A stretch of DNA of 64,000 nucleotides from Comamonadaceae bacterium. Lineage in GTDB: Bacteria > Pseudomonadota > Gammaproteobacteria > Burkholderiales > Burkholderiaceae_C. The stretch covers positions 682,001 through 746,000 of the forward strand of contig JAIXSQ010000007.1 of the NCBI GenBank assembly GCA_027484575.1. The letters run 5' to 3'. Under the pieces are notes generated by a model that saw only the letters and a list, made by a program, of their open reading frames with translations, had not been told where the DNA came from and ran no database searches. Position numbers and translations under genes: made by a program. Positions 9,909 through 18,761 of this stretch are shown one piece after another; position 1 is the first letter of the stretch; every line of letters starts with the position of its first letter.

Positions 9909-9963
9909 GCCCGCCTGCGCGGGCACGACGGGCCACCGGGCGTCGCCCCCGCGCAGGCGGGGA
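9909..9963. repeat. Inverted pair of REP-like palindromic units
   Basis: The unit CCCGCCTGCGCGGGCACGACG (within 9909-9930) recurs in inverted, slightly diverged form at 9941-9963. Each unit has the CCGCCTGCGCGG core common in intergenic REP-like elements of proteobacteria. The pair lies between the HU terminator and the convergent dehydrogenase gene. Confidence 0.55.
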
Positions 9964-10009
9964 CCCGCCATCCGCCACCGCGCCTGGCCCGCGCCGCGCG
10001 CCCGCCAGG

Positions 10010-10870
10010 CTAGAGCCGCGCCAGCGCCCGCAGCTGCGCCGGCGTGGCCACCGGCAGGCCGAACCAGGCCAGGTAGGCCGGGATCATCTCGAACAGCATG
10101 TCGGTGCCCACCTGCACCGCGCAGCCGCGGGCCTGGGCCGCCGCCAGCAGCGGCGTGATCGCCTGCGACAGCACCACCTCACCGACCAGGCAGCCGGGCG
10201 ACAGGCGGTCGGGATCGAAGGGCAGCGGATCGCCCGCCGCCATGCCCAGCGGCGTCGCGTTGACAGCGATGCCGCAGCCCGCCGGGTCGTCGCCAGCCTC
10301 CAGCGCCACCTGCGGGAAATGGCGCGCCAGCCGCGCGGCCAGCGCCCCTTGGGCCGAGGCATCGACGTCGTGCAGCCGCAGCGAGCGCACGCCGGCCGCG
10401 GCCAGCGAGGCTGCGATGGCCGAGCCCACGCCACCGCAGCCCACCACCAGCGCCTGCTGGCCGGCCGGGTCCACGCCGCGCGTGCGCAGCCCGCGCACGA
10501 AGCCTTCGCCGTCGAACATGTCGCCTTCGAGCACGCCGTCGGCCGCGCGCCGCACCGCGTTGCACGACCCCGCGGCCGCGGCCACCGGCGACAGCCGCCC
10601 GAGCAGCTCCACCACCCGCACCTTGTGCGGCATGGTGATGAGCGCGCCGCGGATGTTCTCCAGCGCGAACAGGCTGCGCAGCAGGTCCGCGAAGGCCGGC
10701 GGCCGGCAGCCGAAGGGCACGACCACCGCCTGCGCGCCGCTGGCGGCCAGCCAGGGGTTCCAGATCAGCGGCGCCTTGAAGCTGTGGGTGGGCCAGCCGA
10801 TGTGCGCGATCAGGCCGGTGTGGCCGTCGATGCGCGGCAGCACCGCCGCGGCGTCGGCGGGCGCGCTCAA
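10010..10870 (-). CDS. Shikimate dehydrogenase-like (AroE family) oxidoreductase
   Basis: The protein of about 286 residues has the shikimate/quinate dehydrogenase layout. An N-terminal substrate domain contains PTHSFKAP (instead of the usual Ser-x-Ser-P) and the catalytic-Lys motif TMPHK; a Rossmann domain follows with GCGGVGSA, and the NATPLGM motif comes after. No ATG fits the N-terminus. The most likely start is TTG 10870, whose bases overlap the TGA stop of the upstream TRAP gene (TTGA), implying translational coupling; GTG 10843 is the alternative. The coupling to an uptake receptor and the altered substrate motif suggest a catabolic paralogue acting on an imported hydroxy-acid, not the biosynthetic AroE. 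That role is inference. Confidence 0.82.
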   Translation of the reverse strand: MSAPADAAAVLPRIDGHTGLIAHIGWPTHSFKAPLIWNPWLAASGAQAVVVPFGCRPPAFADLLRSLFALENIRGALITMPHKVRVVELLGRLSPVAAAAGSCNAVRRAADGVLEGDMFDGEGFVRGLRTRGVDPAGQQALVVGCGGVGSAIAASLAAAGVRSLRLHDVDASAQGALAARLARHFPQVALEAGDDPAGCGIAVNATPLGMAAGDPLPFDPDRLSPGCLVGEVVLSQAITPLLAAAQARGCAVQVGTDMLFEMIPAYLAWFGLPVATPAQLRALARL

Positions 10871-11871
10871 CGCCGCGCCCTGTCCAGCTCGGCCTGCACC
10901 GCCGTCACGGTGGCCTCGATGCCGGCCGCGTGCTTGGCGATCACCGGCTTCATCTTCTCGCGCAGCTTGGCCGTCTCGGCCGCAGGCAGCTCGGTGACCT
11001 GCAGCCCGCCCTTCTTCAGCTGCTCGAGGATGCCGCCGGCGGCCTGGCGCGACTGCTCGCGCTGGTACTTCGCCGACTCGGCCGCCGCCTCCTGCAGGAT
11101 GCGGCGGTCCTCGGGCGGCAGCGCGTCCCACAGCCGCCTGCTCACCAGCACCGACTGCGGGTTGTACTGGTGGTTGGTCAGCGTCAGGTGCTTCTGCACC
11201 TCGTTGAGCTTGGCGCCCTGGATGGTGGCCACCGGGTTCTCCTGCCCGTCGACGGCGCGCTGCTCGAGCGCGGCGTACAGCTCGGGAAAGGGCAGCGGCG
11301 TGGGATTGGCGCCCAGCGCCGAGACCCAGTCCACGTTGATCGGGTTGGGGATCACGCGCAGCTTCAGGCCGGCGATGTCCTCGACCCGGGCCACCGGCCG
11401 GCGGCTGTTGGTCAGCTGGCGGAAGCCCAGTTCGTAGAACGCCAGCCCGACCACGCCCTTGTCCTCGAGCTTGCCGTGCAGTTGGCGCGCGGCCTGGCTG
11501 TCCAGCAGCGCATCGGCCTCGCGCGGGCTGGTGACCAGGAAGGGGAAGTCGAAGACCGCGAAGTCCTTGACGATGTTGGCCAGGATGCCGGAATTCATCG
11601 CCGCCATCTCCAGCGTGCCGCCCTGCAGCATCGTGAGGTTCTGCTGGTCGCTGCCCAGCACGCCGCCGGCGAACACCTGCACCTTGAGCCGGCCGTTGGA
11701 GCGCTTGTCCACCAGCTCGGCGAAGCGCTCCATGCCCAGCACCACCGGATGGCCCTTGGCGTTCTGGTTGGCGAACTTGATGGTGCGCGTGGCCGGCGCC
11801 TGCGCGGCGGCGGGCAGCAGCACGGCGGCAGCCAGCGCTGCCAGCATTGTGCGGGCGAACAGGCGTCTCAT
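10867..11871 (-). CDS. TRAP transporter solute-binding protein (DctP family)
   Basis: This 334-residue periplasmic protein begins with a clear signal peptide (MRRLFARTM, hydrophobic core, AAQA cleavage region near residue 24). The mature part has DctP-family features: IKFANQN at the start, RSNGRLKVQVF, a central ligand-coordinating Arg segment (GLKLRVIPNP) and the VDGQENP motif. A GAGGAGA ribosome site precedes ATG 11871. No DctQ or DctM membrane subunits are nearby, so the receptor is an orphan within this window. It is translationally coupled to the AroE-like gene, suggesting the ligand is a carboxylate related to that enzyme's substrate. Confidence 0.92.
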   Translation of the reverse strand: MRRLFARTMLAALAAAVLLPAAAQAPATRTIKFANQNAKGHPVVLGMERFAELVDKRSNGRLKVQVFAGGVLGSDQQNLTMLQGGTLEMAAMNSGILANIVKDFAVFDFPFLVTSPREADALLDSQAARQLHGKLEDKGVVGLAFYELGFRQLTNSRRPVARVEDIAGLKLRVIPNPINVDWVSALGANPTPLPFPELYAALEQRAVDGQENPVATIQGAKLNEVQKHLTLTNHQYNPQSVLVSRRLWDALPPEDRRILQEAAAESAKYQREQSRQAAGGILEQLKKGGLQVTELPAAETAKLREKMKPVIAKHAAGIEATVTAVQAELDRARR

Positions 11872-11884
11872 GGCGGGGTCTCCT

Positions 11885-11911
11885 CGTGGTGGTCGTGGTG
11901 GTCGTGGTGAT
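11885..11911. repeat. Three tandem 9-bp units in the divergent promoter region
   Basis: CGTGGTGGT occurs twice and CGTGGTGAT once, end to end, directly upstream of the TRAP receptor ribosome-binding site. It may be a simple-sequence tract that alters promoter spacing, or it may be neutral. Confidence 0.5.
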
Positions 11912-12001
11912 GGCAGTGCGCGGCGGCCGCCGTGCTGCCGCGCCCGATTCTGCCGCCGCCACGCGGGCCGCCGGGAGCCGCCACAATCGCGGGCTTCCCG
12001 C

Positions 12002-13744
12002 ATGTCGCTCGCCCGCCTCGTCGCCTCCTTCGTCGGCCGCCACCGCGGCGCCTATGCCGCCTCGGCCGTGATGCTGGTGGGCATCGCCCTGCTCACGGTC
12101 TGGATCCCGCGCGAGGCCGGCCGGCTGGTCGACGCCCTGGTCGCCCGGCAGCTGGGCGGCTGGGCGCTGGCGCGCGAGCTGCTGGGGCTGGTGGCGGCGG
12201 GCCTGGGCGTGTATGCGCTGCGGGTGGGCTGGCGCATGCGGCTGTATGCCGCGGCCTGGCGGCTGGGCGTGGAGCTGCGCGCGCGGCTGCTGCGCCGCCT
12301 GGCGCTGCAGGGACCGGCGTACTTCCAGCGCCAGCGCACCGGCAACCTGATGGCGCTGGCCACCAACGACGTCGACGCGGTCGAGATGGCCGCCGGCGAG
12401 GCGGTGCTGGCCGGCTTCGACGGCACGCTGACGCTGGTGCTGGTCGTGGCCACGATGTCGCTGGGCGTGGACGCCCGGCTGGCCGCCTGCGCACTGCTGC
12501 CCTTCCCCGCGATGGCGCTGGCGTTCTGGTGGATCTCGCGCCACGTGCACGCCGCCTCGCGCGACGCGCTGGACCGCTTCGGCCAGCTCAACGACCAGGT
12601 GCAGGAGACGCTGGCCGGCCTGCGCACCGTGCGGGCGCTGGGGCTGGGCCAGCGCACGCAGGCGCAGTTCGCGCAGCTGGCCGGCCGCAATGCCGAGGCC
12701 GCCCTGCGGGCCCAGGCCTGGGAGGCCGCGTACGAGCCGGCGGTGGGCATGGCGCTGGCCGCCGCCACCACGCTGGCGCTGGCCATGGGCAGCTGGCTGG
12801 TGTGGCGGGGCGAGCTGACCATCGGCCAGCTCACCAGCTTCGGCCTGTACCTGGGCCAGCTGGTGTGGCCGATGTTCGCGGCCGGCTGGGTGCTGTCGCT
12901 GCTGCAGCGCGGCCAGGCCGCCTGGGCACGGCTGCAGCCGGTGCTGGACGAGCCGCCGGGCATCGCCGACGCCGGCACGGTCACCACGCCGCCGGCCGGC
13001 CCGCTGGTGCTGCAGGACCTGCGCTTCGCCTATCCCGGCCAGCCGCGTCCCGCGCTCGACGGCGTGTCGCTGCGGCTGGAGCCGGGCCGCACGCTGGGCC
13101 TGGTGGGGCCGACCGGCGCCGGCAAGAGCACGCTGCTGCGGCTGCTGCTGCGCCAGCACGCGCCGCAGGCCGGCCGGCTGGCCTGGGGCGAACACGACCT
13201 GCAGGCCTACACGCTGGCCGCGCTGCGCGCGGGCATCGCCTGGGTGCCGCAGGAGCCGTTCCTGTTCTCGGCCAGCATCGCCGACAACATCGCGCTGGCC
13301 CGGCCCGGGGCCAGCCGCGCGCAGGTGGAGCACGCGGCCCGGCTGGCCGCGCTGCACGAGGACATCGAGCGGCTGCCCCAGGGCTACGACACGCCAGTGG
13401 GCGAGCGTGGCGTGACGCTGTCGGGCGGCCAGCGCCAGCGGGTGGCGATCGCCCGCGCGCTGCTGCAGGACGCGCCGCTGCTGCTGCTCGACGACGCGCT
13501 GTCGGCGGTCGACACCGCCACCGAGGCGCGCATCCTGGCCCACCTGCGCCAGGCCCGCGTCGGCCGCACCGTCGTGATCGCCGGCCACCGGCTCAGCGCG
13601 GTGGCCGATGCCGACCACACCGTGGTGCTGCAGCACGGCCACGTGCTGGAGGAAGGCGACCACGCCGCCCTGCTGGCCCGCTCCGGCTGGTACGCGCGCC
13701 AGTGGCGCTACCAGCAGCTGCAGGCCAGCCTCGATGCCGCCTGA
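12002..13744 (+). CDS. ABC exporter half-transporter, MdlA-like (degenerate Walker B)
   Basis: This 580-residue half-transporter has six membrane helices in residues 1-310 followed by an ATPase domain. Walker A is G369-S376, the signature is a canonical LSGGQ at 473-477, and Walker B ends D497-D498, so the catalytic Glu is replaced by Asp. This is the pattern of the MdlA-type subunit of heterodimeric exporters. The stop overlaps or nearly abuts the start of the partner gene. ATG 12002 was chosen because it begins the first hydrophobic segment; the frame is open far upstream through the divergent gene. Substrate unknown; lipid or drug export is the family expectation. Confidence 0.93.
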   Translation: MSLARLVASFVGRHRGAYAASAVMLVGIALLTVWIPREAGRLVDALVARQLGGWALARELLGLVAAGLGVYALRVGWRMRLYAAAWRLGVELRARLLRRLALQGPAYFQRQRTGNLMALATNDVDAVEMAAGEAVLAGFDGTLTLVLVVATMSLGVDARLAACALLPFPAMALAFWWISRHVHAASRDALDRFGQLNDQVQETLAGLRTVRALGLGQRTQAQFAQLAGRNAEAALRAQAWEAAYEPAVGMALAAATTLALAMGSWLVWRGELTIGQLTSFGLYLGQLVWPMFAAGWVLSLLQRGQAAWARLQPVLDEPPGIADAGTVTTPPAGPLVLQDLRFAYPGQPRPALDGVSLRLEPGRTLGLVGPTGAGKSTLLRLLLRQHAPQAGRLAWGEHDLQAYTLAALRAGIAWVPQEPFLFSASIADNIALARPGASRAQVEHAARLAALHEDIERLPQGYDTPVGERGVTLSGGQRQRVAIARALLQDAPLLLLDDALSAVDTATEARILAHLRQARVGRTVVIAGHRLSAVADADHTVVLQHGHVLEEGDHAALLARSGWYARQWRYQQLQASLDAA

Positions 13745-13748
13745 CGCC

Positions 13749-15569
13749 ATGGCCGACCTCGACGACCGCGCCACCCCCGCCGCCGGCCGCACCAGCCTGC
13801 GGCCGGCGGCGCGCCTGCTCACCGCCGCCGCCGCGCCCGAGCGGCGCCACCTGGCGGTCGCGATCGCCTGGCTCGCCCTGGCGGCGGGGCTGGAGGCGCT
13901 GGGCCCGCTGGCCGGCAAGGTCCTGATCGACCGCTACCTGCTGCCGCGCGAAGCCGCCGTCGCCGAGATCGCCGGGCTGCTGCTGGGCGCGCTGGCCGCC
14001 GGGCTGGTGGCCAGCTGGCTGCGCTACCGGCAGCTGCTGCGGCTGGCCGGGCTGGCGATGCGCTCGGTGCAGCGGGTGCGCGAGCAGGTGCATGCGCACG
14101 TGCTGCGGTTGCCGCTGGCCTTCTTAGACCGCGCGATCACCGGCCAGCTGGTCAGCCGCATCACCAACGACACCGAGTCGGTTAAGGCGCTGTACGTGCA
14201 GGTGCTGTTCGTCATGCTCGACAGCGTGATCGTGCTGGCGGGCGCCGCGGTGGCGATGCTGTGGCTGGACTGGCGGCTGCTGCTGGTGGTGGCCCTGCTG
14301 GTGCCGGCGGTGGGCGGCGTGGTGGCGCTGTACCAGCGGCTGTCGGCGCCCGCGGTGGCGCGCACCCGGGCGCTGCGCAGCGAGCTCAACGCCCACGTGG
14401 CCGAGTCGATCGCCGGCATGGCGGTGCTGCAGGCCACCGGCGCCACGCAGCGCTTCGACGCCCGCTTCGAAGCGCTCAACGAGGCGCACTACCGCTCGCG
14501 GCGGCGCGAGCTGCGCGCCAACGCCTGGCTGCTGCGGCCCATGCTGGACCTGCTGAACGTGCTGCTGCTGGCCGCGCTGATCGGCGCCTTCGGGCTGCGC
14601 AGCCAGGGCGGCACGTTGGGCGCCGCCGAGGTGGGCGTGCTCTACGCCTTCATGGCCTACCTGGCGCGGGTGGTGGAGCCGCTGACGCAGATCACCATGC
14701 AGTTCGCGCAGCTGCAGCAGGCGCTGGTGGGCGCGGCGCGGGTGCAGGCGCTGCTGGAGCAGCCGGCCGAGGCCGCGCAGCCGGGCGTGCCGGGTGCGGA
14801 CCCCATCCCGCAGGGCGCCGTCACCATCGACGGCCTGCAGTTCGCCTACCAGGGCGGCCGGCCCGTGCTGCAGGACATCAGCCTCGCGCTGCCGGCCGGC
14901 AGCTTCACCGGCATCGTCGGCCACACCGGCAGCGGCAAGACCACGCTGCTGGCCCTGCTGCTGCGCTTCTATCCCGCGCCGCCCGGCACGGTGCGGCTGG
15001 ACGGCACGCCCCTGGAGGCGATCGGCGAGGACCTGCTGCGCGCGCGCATCGGCCTGGTGCCGCAGGAGCCGTTCCTGCTGGCCGCCACGGTGCGCGAGAA
15101 CCTCACCATGGGCCGCGACATCCCGCAGGACCGGCTGGAGGCCGCCGCCCGCGCCGCCGACGCGCTGGGTTTCATCGAGGCGCTGGAGCGCGGCTGGGAC
15201 ACGCTGCTGGGCGAGGGCGGCGCGCGGCTGTCCACCGGCCAGAAGCAGCTGCTGGCCATCGCCCGCGCGCTGGCCGGCGCCCCGCGCATCCTGCTGCTGG
15301 ACGAGGCCACCGCGCACGTGGACAGCGACACCGAGCAGGTGGTGCAGCGCGCCCTGGCCCGGCTGCGCGGGCAGGTGACCGTGGTGGCGATCGCGCACCG
15401 GCTGTCGACGGTGCGCGACGCCGACCGCATCGTGGTGCTCAACCACGGCCGGCTGGCCGAGCAGGGCCGGCACGAGGACCTGCTCGCCATCGACGGCGGG
15501 CTGTACCGCCGGCTGTGGGAGCTGCAGCAGCTGGAGGACCCCGAGGCCGGCGCCGGGGCGCCGGACTGA
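13749..15569 (+). CDS. ABC exporter half-transporter, MdlB-like (non-canonical signature motif)
   Basis: This 606-residue protein is the partner of the preceding half-transporter: six membrane helices (about 40-320) and an ATPase domain with Walker A (GHTGSGKT), a deviant signature LSTGQ at 494-498 and an intact Walker B D518-E519. Its signature and the partner's Walker A/B would form the degenerate nucleotide site, while the partner's LSGGQ with this subunit's Glu forms the hydrolytic site. The start may instead be ATG 13734, which overlaps the upstream gene by 11 bases. It converges on the next hybrid kinase with a 10-bp gap. Confidence 0.93.
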   Translation: MADLDDRATPAAGRTSLRPAARLLTAAAAPERRHLAVAIAWLALAAGLEALGPLAGKVLIDRYLLPREAAVAEIAGLLLGALAAGLVASWLRYRQLLRLAGLAMRSVQRVREQVHAHVLRLPLAFLDRAITGQLVSRITNDTESVKALYVQVLFVMLDSVIVLAGAAVAMLWLDWRLLLVVALLVPAVGGVVALYQRLSAPAVARTRALRSELNAHVAESIAGMAVLQATGATQRFDARFEALNEAHYRSRRRELRANAWLLRPMLDLLNVLLLAALIGAFGLRSQGGTLGAAEVGVLYAFMAYLARVVEPLTQITMQFAQLQQALVGAARVQALLEQPAEAAQPGVPGADPIPQGAVTIDGLQFAYQGGRPVLQDISLALPAGSFTGIVGHTGSGKTTLLALLLRFYPAPPGTVRLDGTPLEAIGEDLLRARIGLVPQEPFLLAATVRENLTMGRDIPQDRLEAAARAADALGFIEALERGWDTLLGEGGARLSTGQKQLLAIARALAGAPRILLLDEATAHVDSDTEQVVQRALARLRGQVTVVAIAHRLSTVRDADRIVVLNHGRLAEQGRHEDLLAIDGGLYRRLWELQQLEDPEAGAGAPD

Positions 15570-15579
15570 AGCGCCGGCC

Positions 15580-18500
15580 TCAGGCGAAGGTGCCCTTGGC
15601 CTGCAGCAGCAGCCGCAGGGTGCGCTCCAGTTCGATGGGATCGACCGGCTTGGTCAGGTGCACGTCGAAGCCGGCGGCGCGCGCCGCCGCCTTGTCGGCT
15701 GCCTGGCCCCAGCCGGTGAGCGCGACCAGCGCGGGCGGATGGGCCGGCCGCGCGGCGCGGATGCGGCGGCACAGCGCGTAGCCGTCGATGTCGGGCAGGC
15801 CGATGTCCAGCACCACCAGGTCGGGCTCGTGCGCCTCGTGCAACAGCAGCGCCTGGGTGCCGTCGTAGGCCCGCAGCACGTGCAGGCCGCTGCCGGCCAG
15901 CAGCTCGGCCAGCAGGTCGCACGAGTCATTGTTGTCGTCGACCACCAGCACGGTGGCTTCGGCCCGCGGCGCCGCCGTGGCGGGCGGCGCGCCGGGCGCG
16001 GCCCCCGCCACCGCCTCGGCCAGCGGCAGGCGCAGCACGAAGCTGCTGCCGCGGCCCGGCCCGTCGCTGTGGGCCAGCAGGTCGCCGCCGTGCAGGCGCG
16101 CCAGCTGGCGCGACAGCGCCAGCCCGATGCCCAGGCCCTGGTTGCCGCCCAGGCCGCTCTTCTCCTCCTGCGCGAACAGGCCGAAGATGCGCTCGCGCGC
16201 CTCGGGCTTCAGGCCGATGCCGTCGTCGCGCACCTCCACCTCGGCCCAGCGGCCCTGGGTGCGCAGGGCCACCTCGATGCGGCCGCCGGGGGCCGTGAAC
16301 TTGCAGGCGTTGTTCAGCACGTTCAGCAGCGCCTGCGACAGCCGGGTGGCATCGCCGCGCACCCACACCGGGGCCCGGCCCTTGTCCACCACGAACGTGC
16401 GGCCCGCCACGCTGCTGCGCACGGCCTCGGCGGTGCCGCCCAGGATCTCGCGCAGGTCGACCGTGGCCTCGCGCAGCTGCAGCGTGCCCACGCGGATGCG
16501 CGAGACGTCCAGCAGGTCGTCGACCAGCCGCGACAGGTGGGCCACCTGCCGCTCGATGGACTCGCGCGCGCGCACCAGCGCCGGCTCGGGCGGCGCGGCA
16601 CGGCGGATGATCTCGGCGGCGGTGCGGATGGGCGCGAGCGGGTTGCGCAGCTCGTGGCCCAGGGTGGCCAGGAAGATGTCCTTCTGCCGGTCGGCCTCGC
16701 GCAGCGCGGCCTCGGCCAGGGTGCGCTCGGTGACGTCCAGCTGGGCCACGACCGCGCCCACCACCGCCCCCTGGCCGTCGAGCACCGGCGCCGCGCGCAT
16801 GTGCACGATGCGGCGCGCCCCCGGCTGGTCGAAGGGCTCGACCTCGACCGTGCGCGCCACGGACTGGCCCGAGCGCAGCGCCACCGACAGGGGCCAGGCC
16901 TCGGGCGTGATGCGCTGGCCCGGCGCCGGGCCGTCGTCGCGCCACCAGCCGCGCCAGTCGCCCGGATCCACGTCGCCGGGGATGGGACCCCACAGGGCCC
17001 GGTTGGCCGAGTTCATGTGCACCAGCCGGCCGGCGCGGTCGAGCACCAGGATGCCCACCGGCGTCGCCTCGAGCGTGGCGTCGAGCAGGCGGCGCTGGGC
17101 GTCGAAGTCGGCCGCGGCGCGCTGGGCGTTGGCCTCGCTGACCATCAGCGCCCGCGCCGTCTGCACCCGGGCCTGCACGTCGACGGCGCTGGGGATCAGG
17201 TGGGTGATGGTGCCGTCGGCGTCGCGCAGCGGCGCCAGCTGGAAGTCGATGGTCACCAGCTGGTCGCCCTCCAGCCGCACCTCGACGTCGTAGCGGTCGA
17301 CCACCCCCACCCGGGCCCGCTCGACCGCCAGCTTCAGCCGCTCCTGCACGGCCGGCGACCAGCTCCACCACCAGCAGTCCCAGAAGGGCTTGCCGATGAA
17401 ATCCTCGCGCCGCAGGCCCGCGCGCTGCACCGGCGGCAGGTTGGCCTCCAGCAGCGTGCCCTGCAGGTCCAGCACGCCGACGAAGGCGTACAGGCCGTCG
17501 AGCACCCGCCGCAGGTGGGCCTCGCTGGCGCGCAGCAGCCGCTGCTGCTGCTCCAGCTCGCGCTGCGCCGCTTCGGCATCGGACGCACGCTGGGCGTCCT
17601 GCGCCGCGGCCAGCAGCACCTCGCGCAACTGCTCGACCTCGACAACGCGCAGCCCGGCGTGGAACGTGGGCCGGCTGCCCTGCCGCACCGCATGGCCCAG
17701 CGCCCGCAGCGGCGCCGACAGCCAGCGCGAGAACACCACGGCGACGATGGTGCTGACCAGCAGGGCCAGCAGCACCAGCGCCGACCAGGCGCCCGTCACC
17801 CGCATGGCACCGCCCAGCACCTGGGCCGGCGGGGCGGCCAGCCGCACGGTGTAGCCGCTGGCCGTCGCGACGTCGACCGACAGCAGGCCCTCCCCGGCCT
17901 CGGGCGGCAGCCGCGCGCCGGTGCCCGGCGCCCCCGGCCCGCGCCCGGCGACGACGCGGCCCGCCGCGTCGGCGACGACCACCTGGCGGCCGGGCCGCGC
18001 CTGGCGCAGCGGCTGCTCGAGGGCAGCCGCCGGGTAGGACAGCACGAGCGCATACACGACGCGGCCGCCGCGCACCACCGGCCAGCCCATGGCCATCGTC
18101 GGCCGGCGCACGTTCAGGCCGTAGTACACGCCGCTGTACGCCGGCCTGCCGGTCTGGAACACGTGGCGCGTGAGCCCCTGCGAGCTCAGGGGCAGGCGCT
18201 GGCCGTTCCACTCGGCCTCGCGCTGCTCGGCCTCGATCGTCCACAGGTTCACGCGGGCCTGCCCGTAGGGACGCGCCGTCATGAAGACCTGGTCACCCCC
18301 CGGCGCCACCAGGGCCACGAGGTAGCCCGGCCGGTCGGCCACGACGGCGGCCGCGAAGGCGTGCAGCCGCTCCCATTCCTGCAGGTCGAACGAACGCGAG
18401 GCGGCCAGCGTGCGCAGCTGCGCCAGGCCGACGTCGATGTCGCGGTCGACCGCGGCGGCCACAGCCTCGGCCTCCTCGCGCAGCGCGTCCTGCGCCTTGT

Positions 18501-18672
18501 CGCGCTCGCCGCGCCAGTGGGCCAGCAGCAGCAGGGCGGACGCGACGACCACCGGCAGCACCACGCAAGCCAGCATCAGGGCCATGGCCTGCCGCACCGT
18601 CCAGGACCGCCGGGCTGGGAAGAAACGCAAGGGACCTCCGGGCCGCGGCAGGGGCTGCCGCGGTGGACTCAT
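15580..18672 (-). CDS. Membrane hybrid histidine kinase with periplasmic sensor, PAS domains and C-terminal receiver
   Basis: The 1030-residue kinase has an N-terminal membrane helix (about 28-50), a periplasmic Cache-like sensor of about 240 residues, a second helix (about 295-317), a coiled linker rich in Gln/Arg, two PAS domains and a HisKA domain of the GHELRNPLAP type with H673. The HATPase has NNACKFT, DDGIGL and GLGIGLAL boxes. A canonical receiver ends the protein, with phospho-acceptor D956 in VVLDIGLPD, an intact DDN acidic cluster and TKP Lys. ATG 18672 was preferred over 18750 because the upstream extension is not conserved-looking. It is divergent from the SDR gene. Confidence 0.9.
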   Translation of the reverse strand: MSPPRQPLPRPGGPLRFFPARRSWTVRQAMALMLACVVLPVVVASALLLLAHWRGERDKAQDALREEAEAVAAAVDRDIDVGLAQLRTLAASRSFDLQEWERLHAFAAAVVADRPGYLVALVAPGGDQVFMTARPYGQARVNLWTIEAEQREAEWNGQRLPLSSQGLTRHVFQTGRPAYSGVYYGLNVRRPTMAMGWPVVRGGRVVYALVLSYPAAALEQPLRQARPGRQVVVADAAGRVVAGRGPGAPGTGARLPPEAGEGLLSVDVATASGYTVRLAAPPAQVLGGAMRVTGAWSALVLLALLVSTIVAVVFSRWLSAPLRALGHAVRQGSRPTFHAGLRVVEVEQLREVLLAAAQDAQRASDAEAAQRELEQQQRLLRASEAHLRRVLDGLYAFVGVLDLQGTLLEANLPPVQRAGLRREDFIGKPFWDCWWWSWSPAVQERLKLAVERARVGVVDRYDVEVRLEGDQLVTIDFQLAPLRDADGTITHLIPSAVDVQARVQTARALMVSEANAQRAAADFDAQRRLLDATLEATPVGILVLDRAGRLVHMNSANRALWGPIPGDVDPGDWRGWWRDDGPAPGQRITPEAWPLSVALRSGQSVARTVEVEPFDQPGARRIVHMRAAPVLDGQGAVVGAVVAQLDVTERTLAEAALREADRQKDIFLATLGHELRNPLAPIRTAAEIIRRAAPPEPALVRARESIERQVAHLSRLVDDLLDVSRIRVGTLQLREATVDLREILGGTAEAVRSSVAGRTFVVDKGRAPVWVRGDATRLSQALLNVLNNACKFTAPGGRIEVALRTQGRWAEVEVRDDGIGLKPEARERIFGLFAQEEKSGLGGNQGLGIGLALSRQLARLHGGDLLAHSDGPGRGSSFVLRLPLAEAVAGAAPGAPPATAAPRAEATVLVVDDNNDSCDLLAELLAGSGLHVLRAYDGTQALLLHEAHEPDLVVLDIGLPDIDGYALCRRIRAARPAHPPALVALTGWGQAADKAAARAAGFDVHLTKPVDPIELERTLRLLLQAKGTFA

Positions 18673-18761
18673 CCTAGTCGGCGGGGCGGCAGACGCCAAC
18701 GCGACAGCAGGCTGGTGGAATCCCCCATGCCACGTCGCCCGCCGCGGCACCGCCAGTCCCT

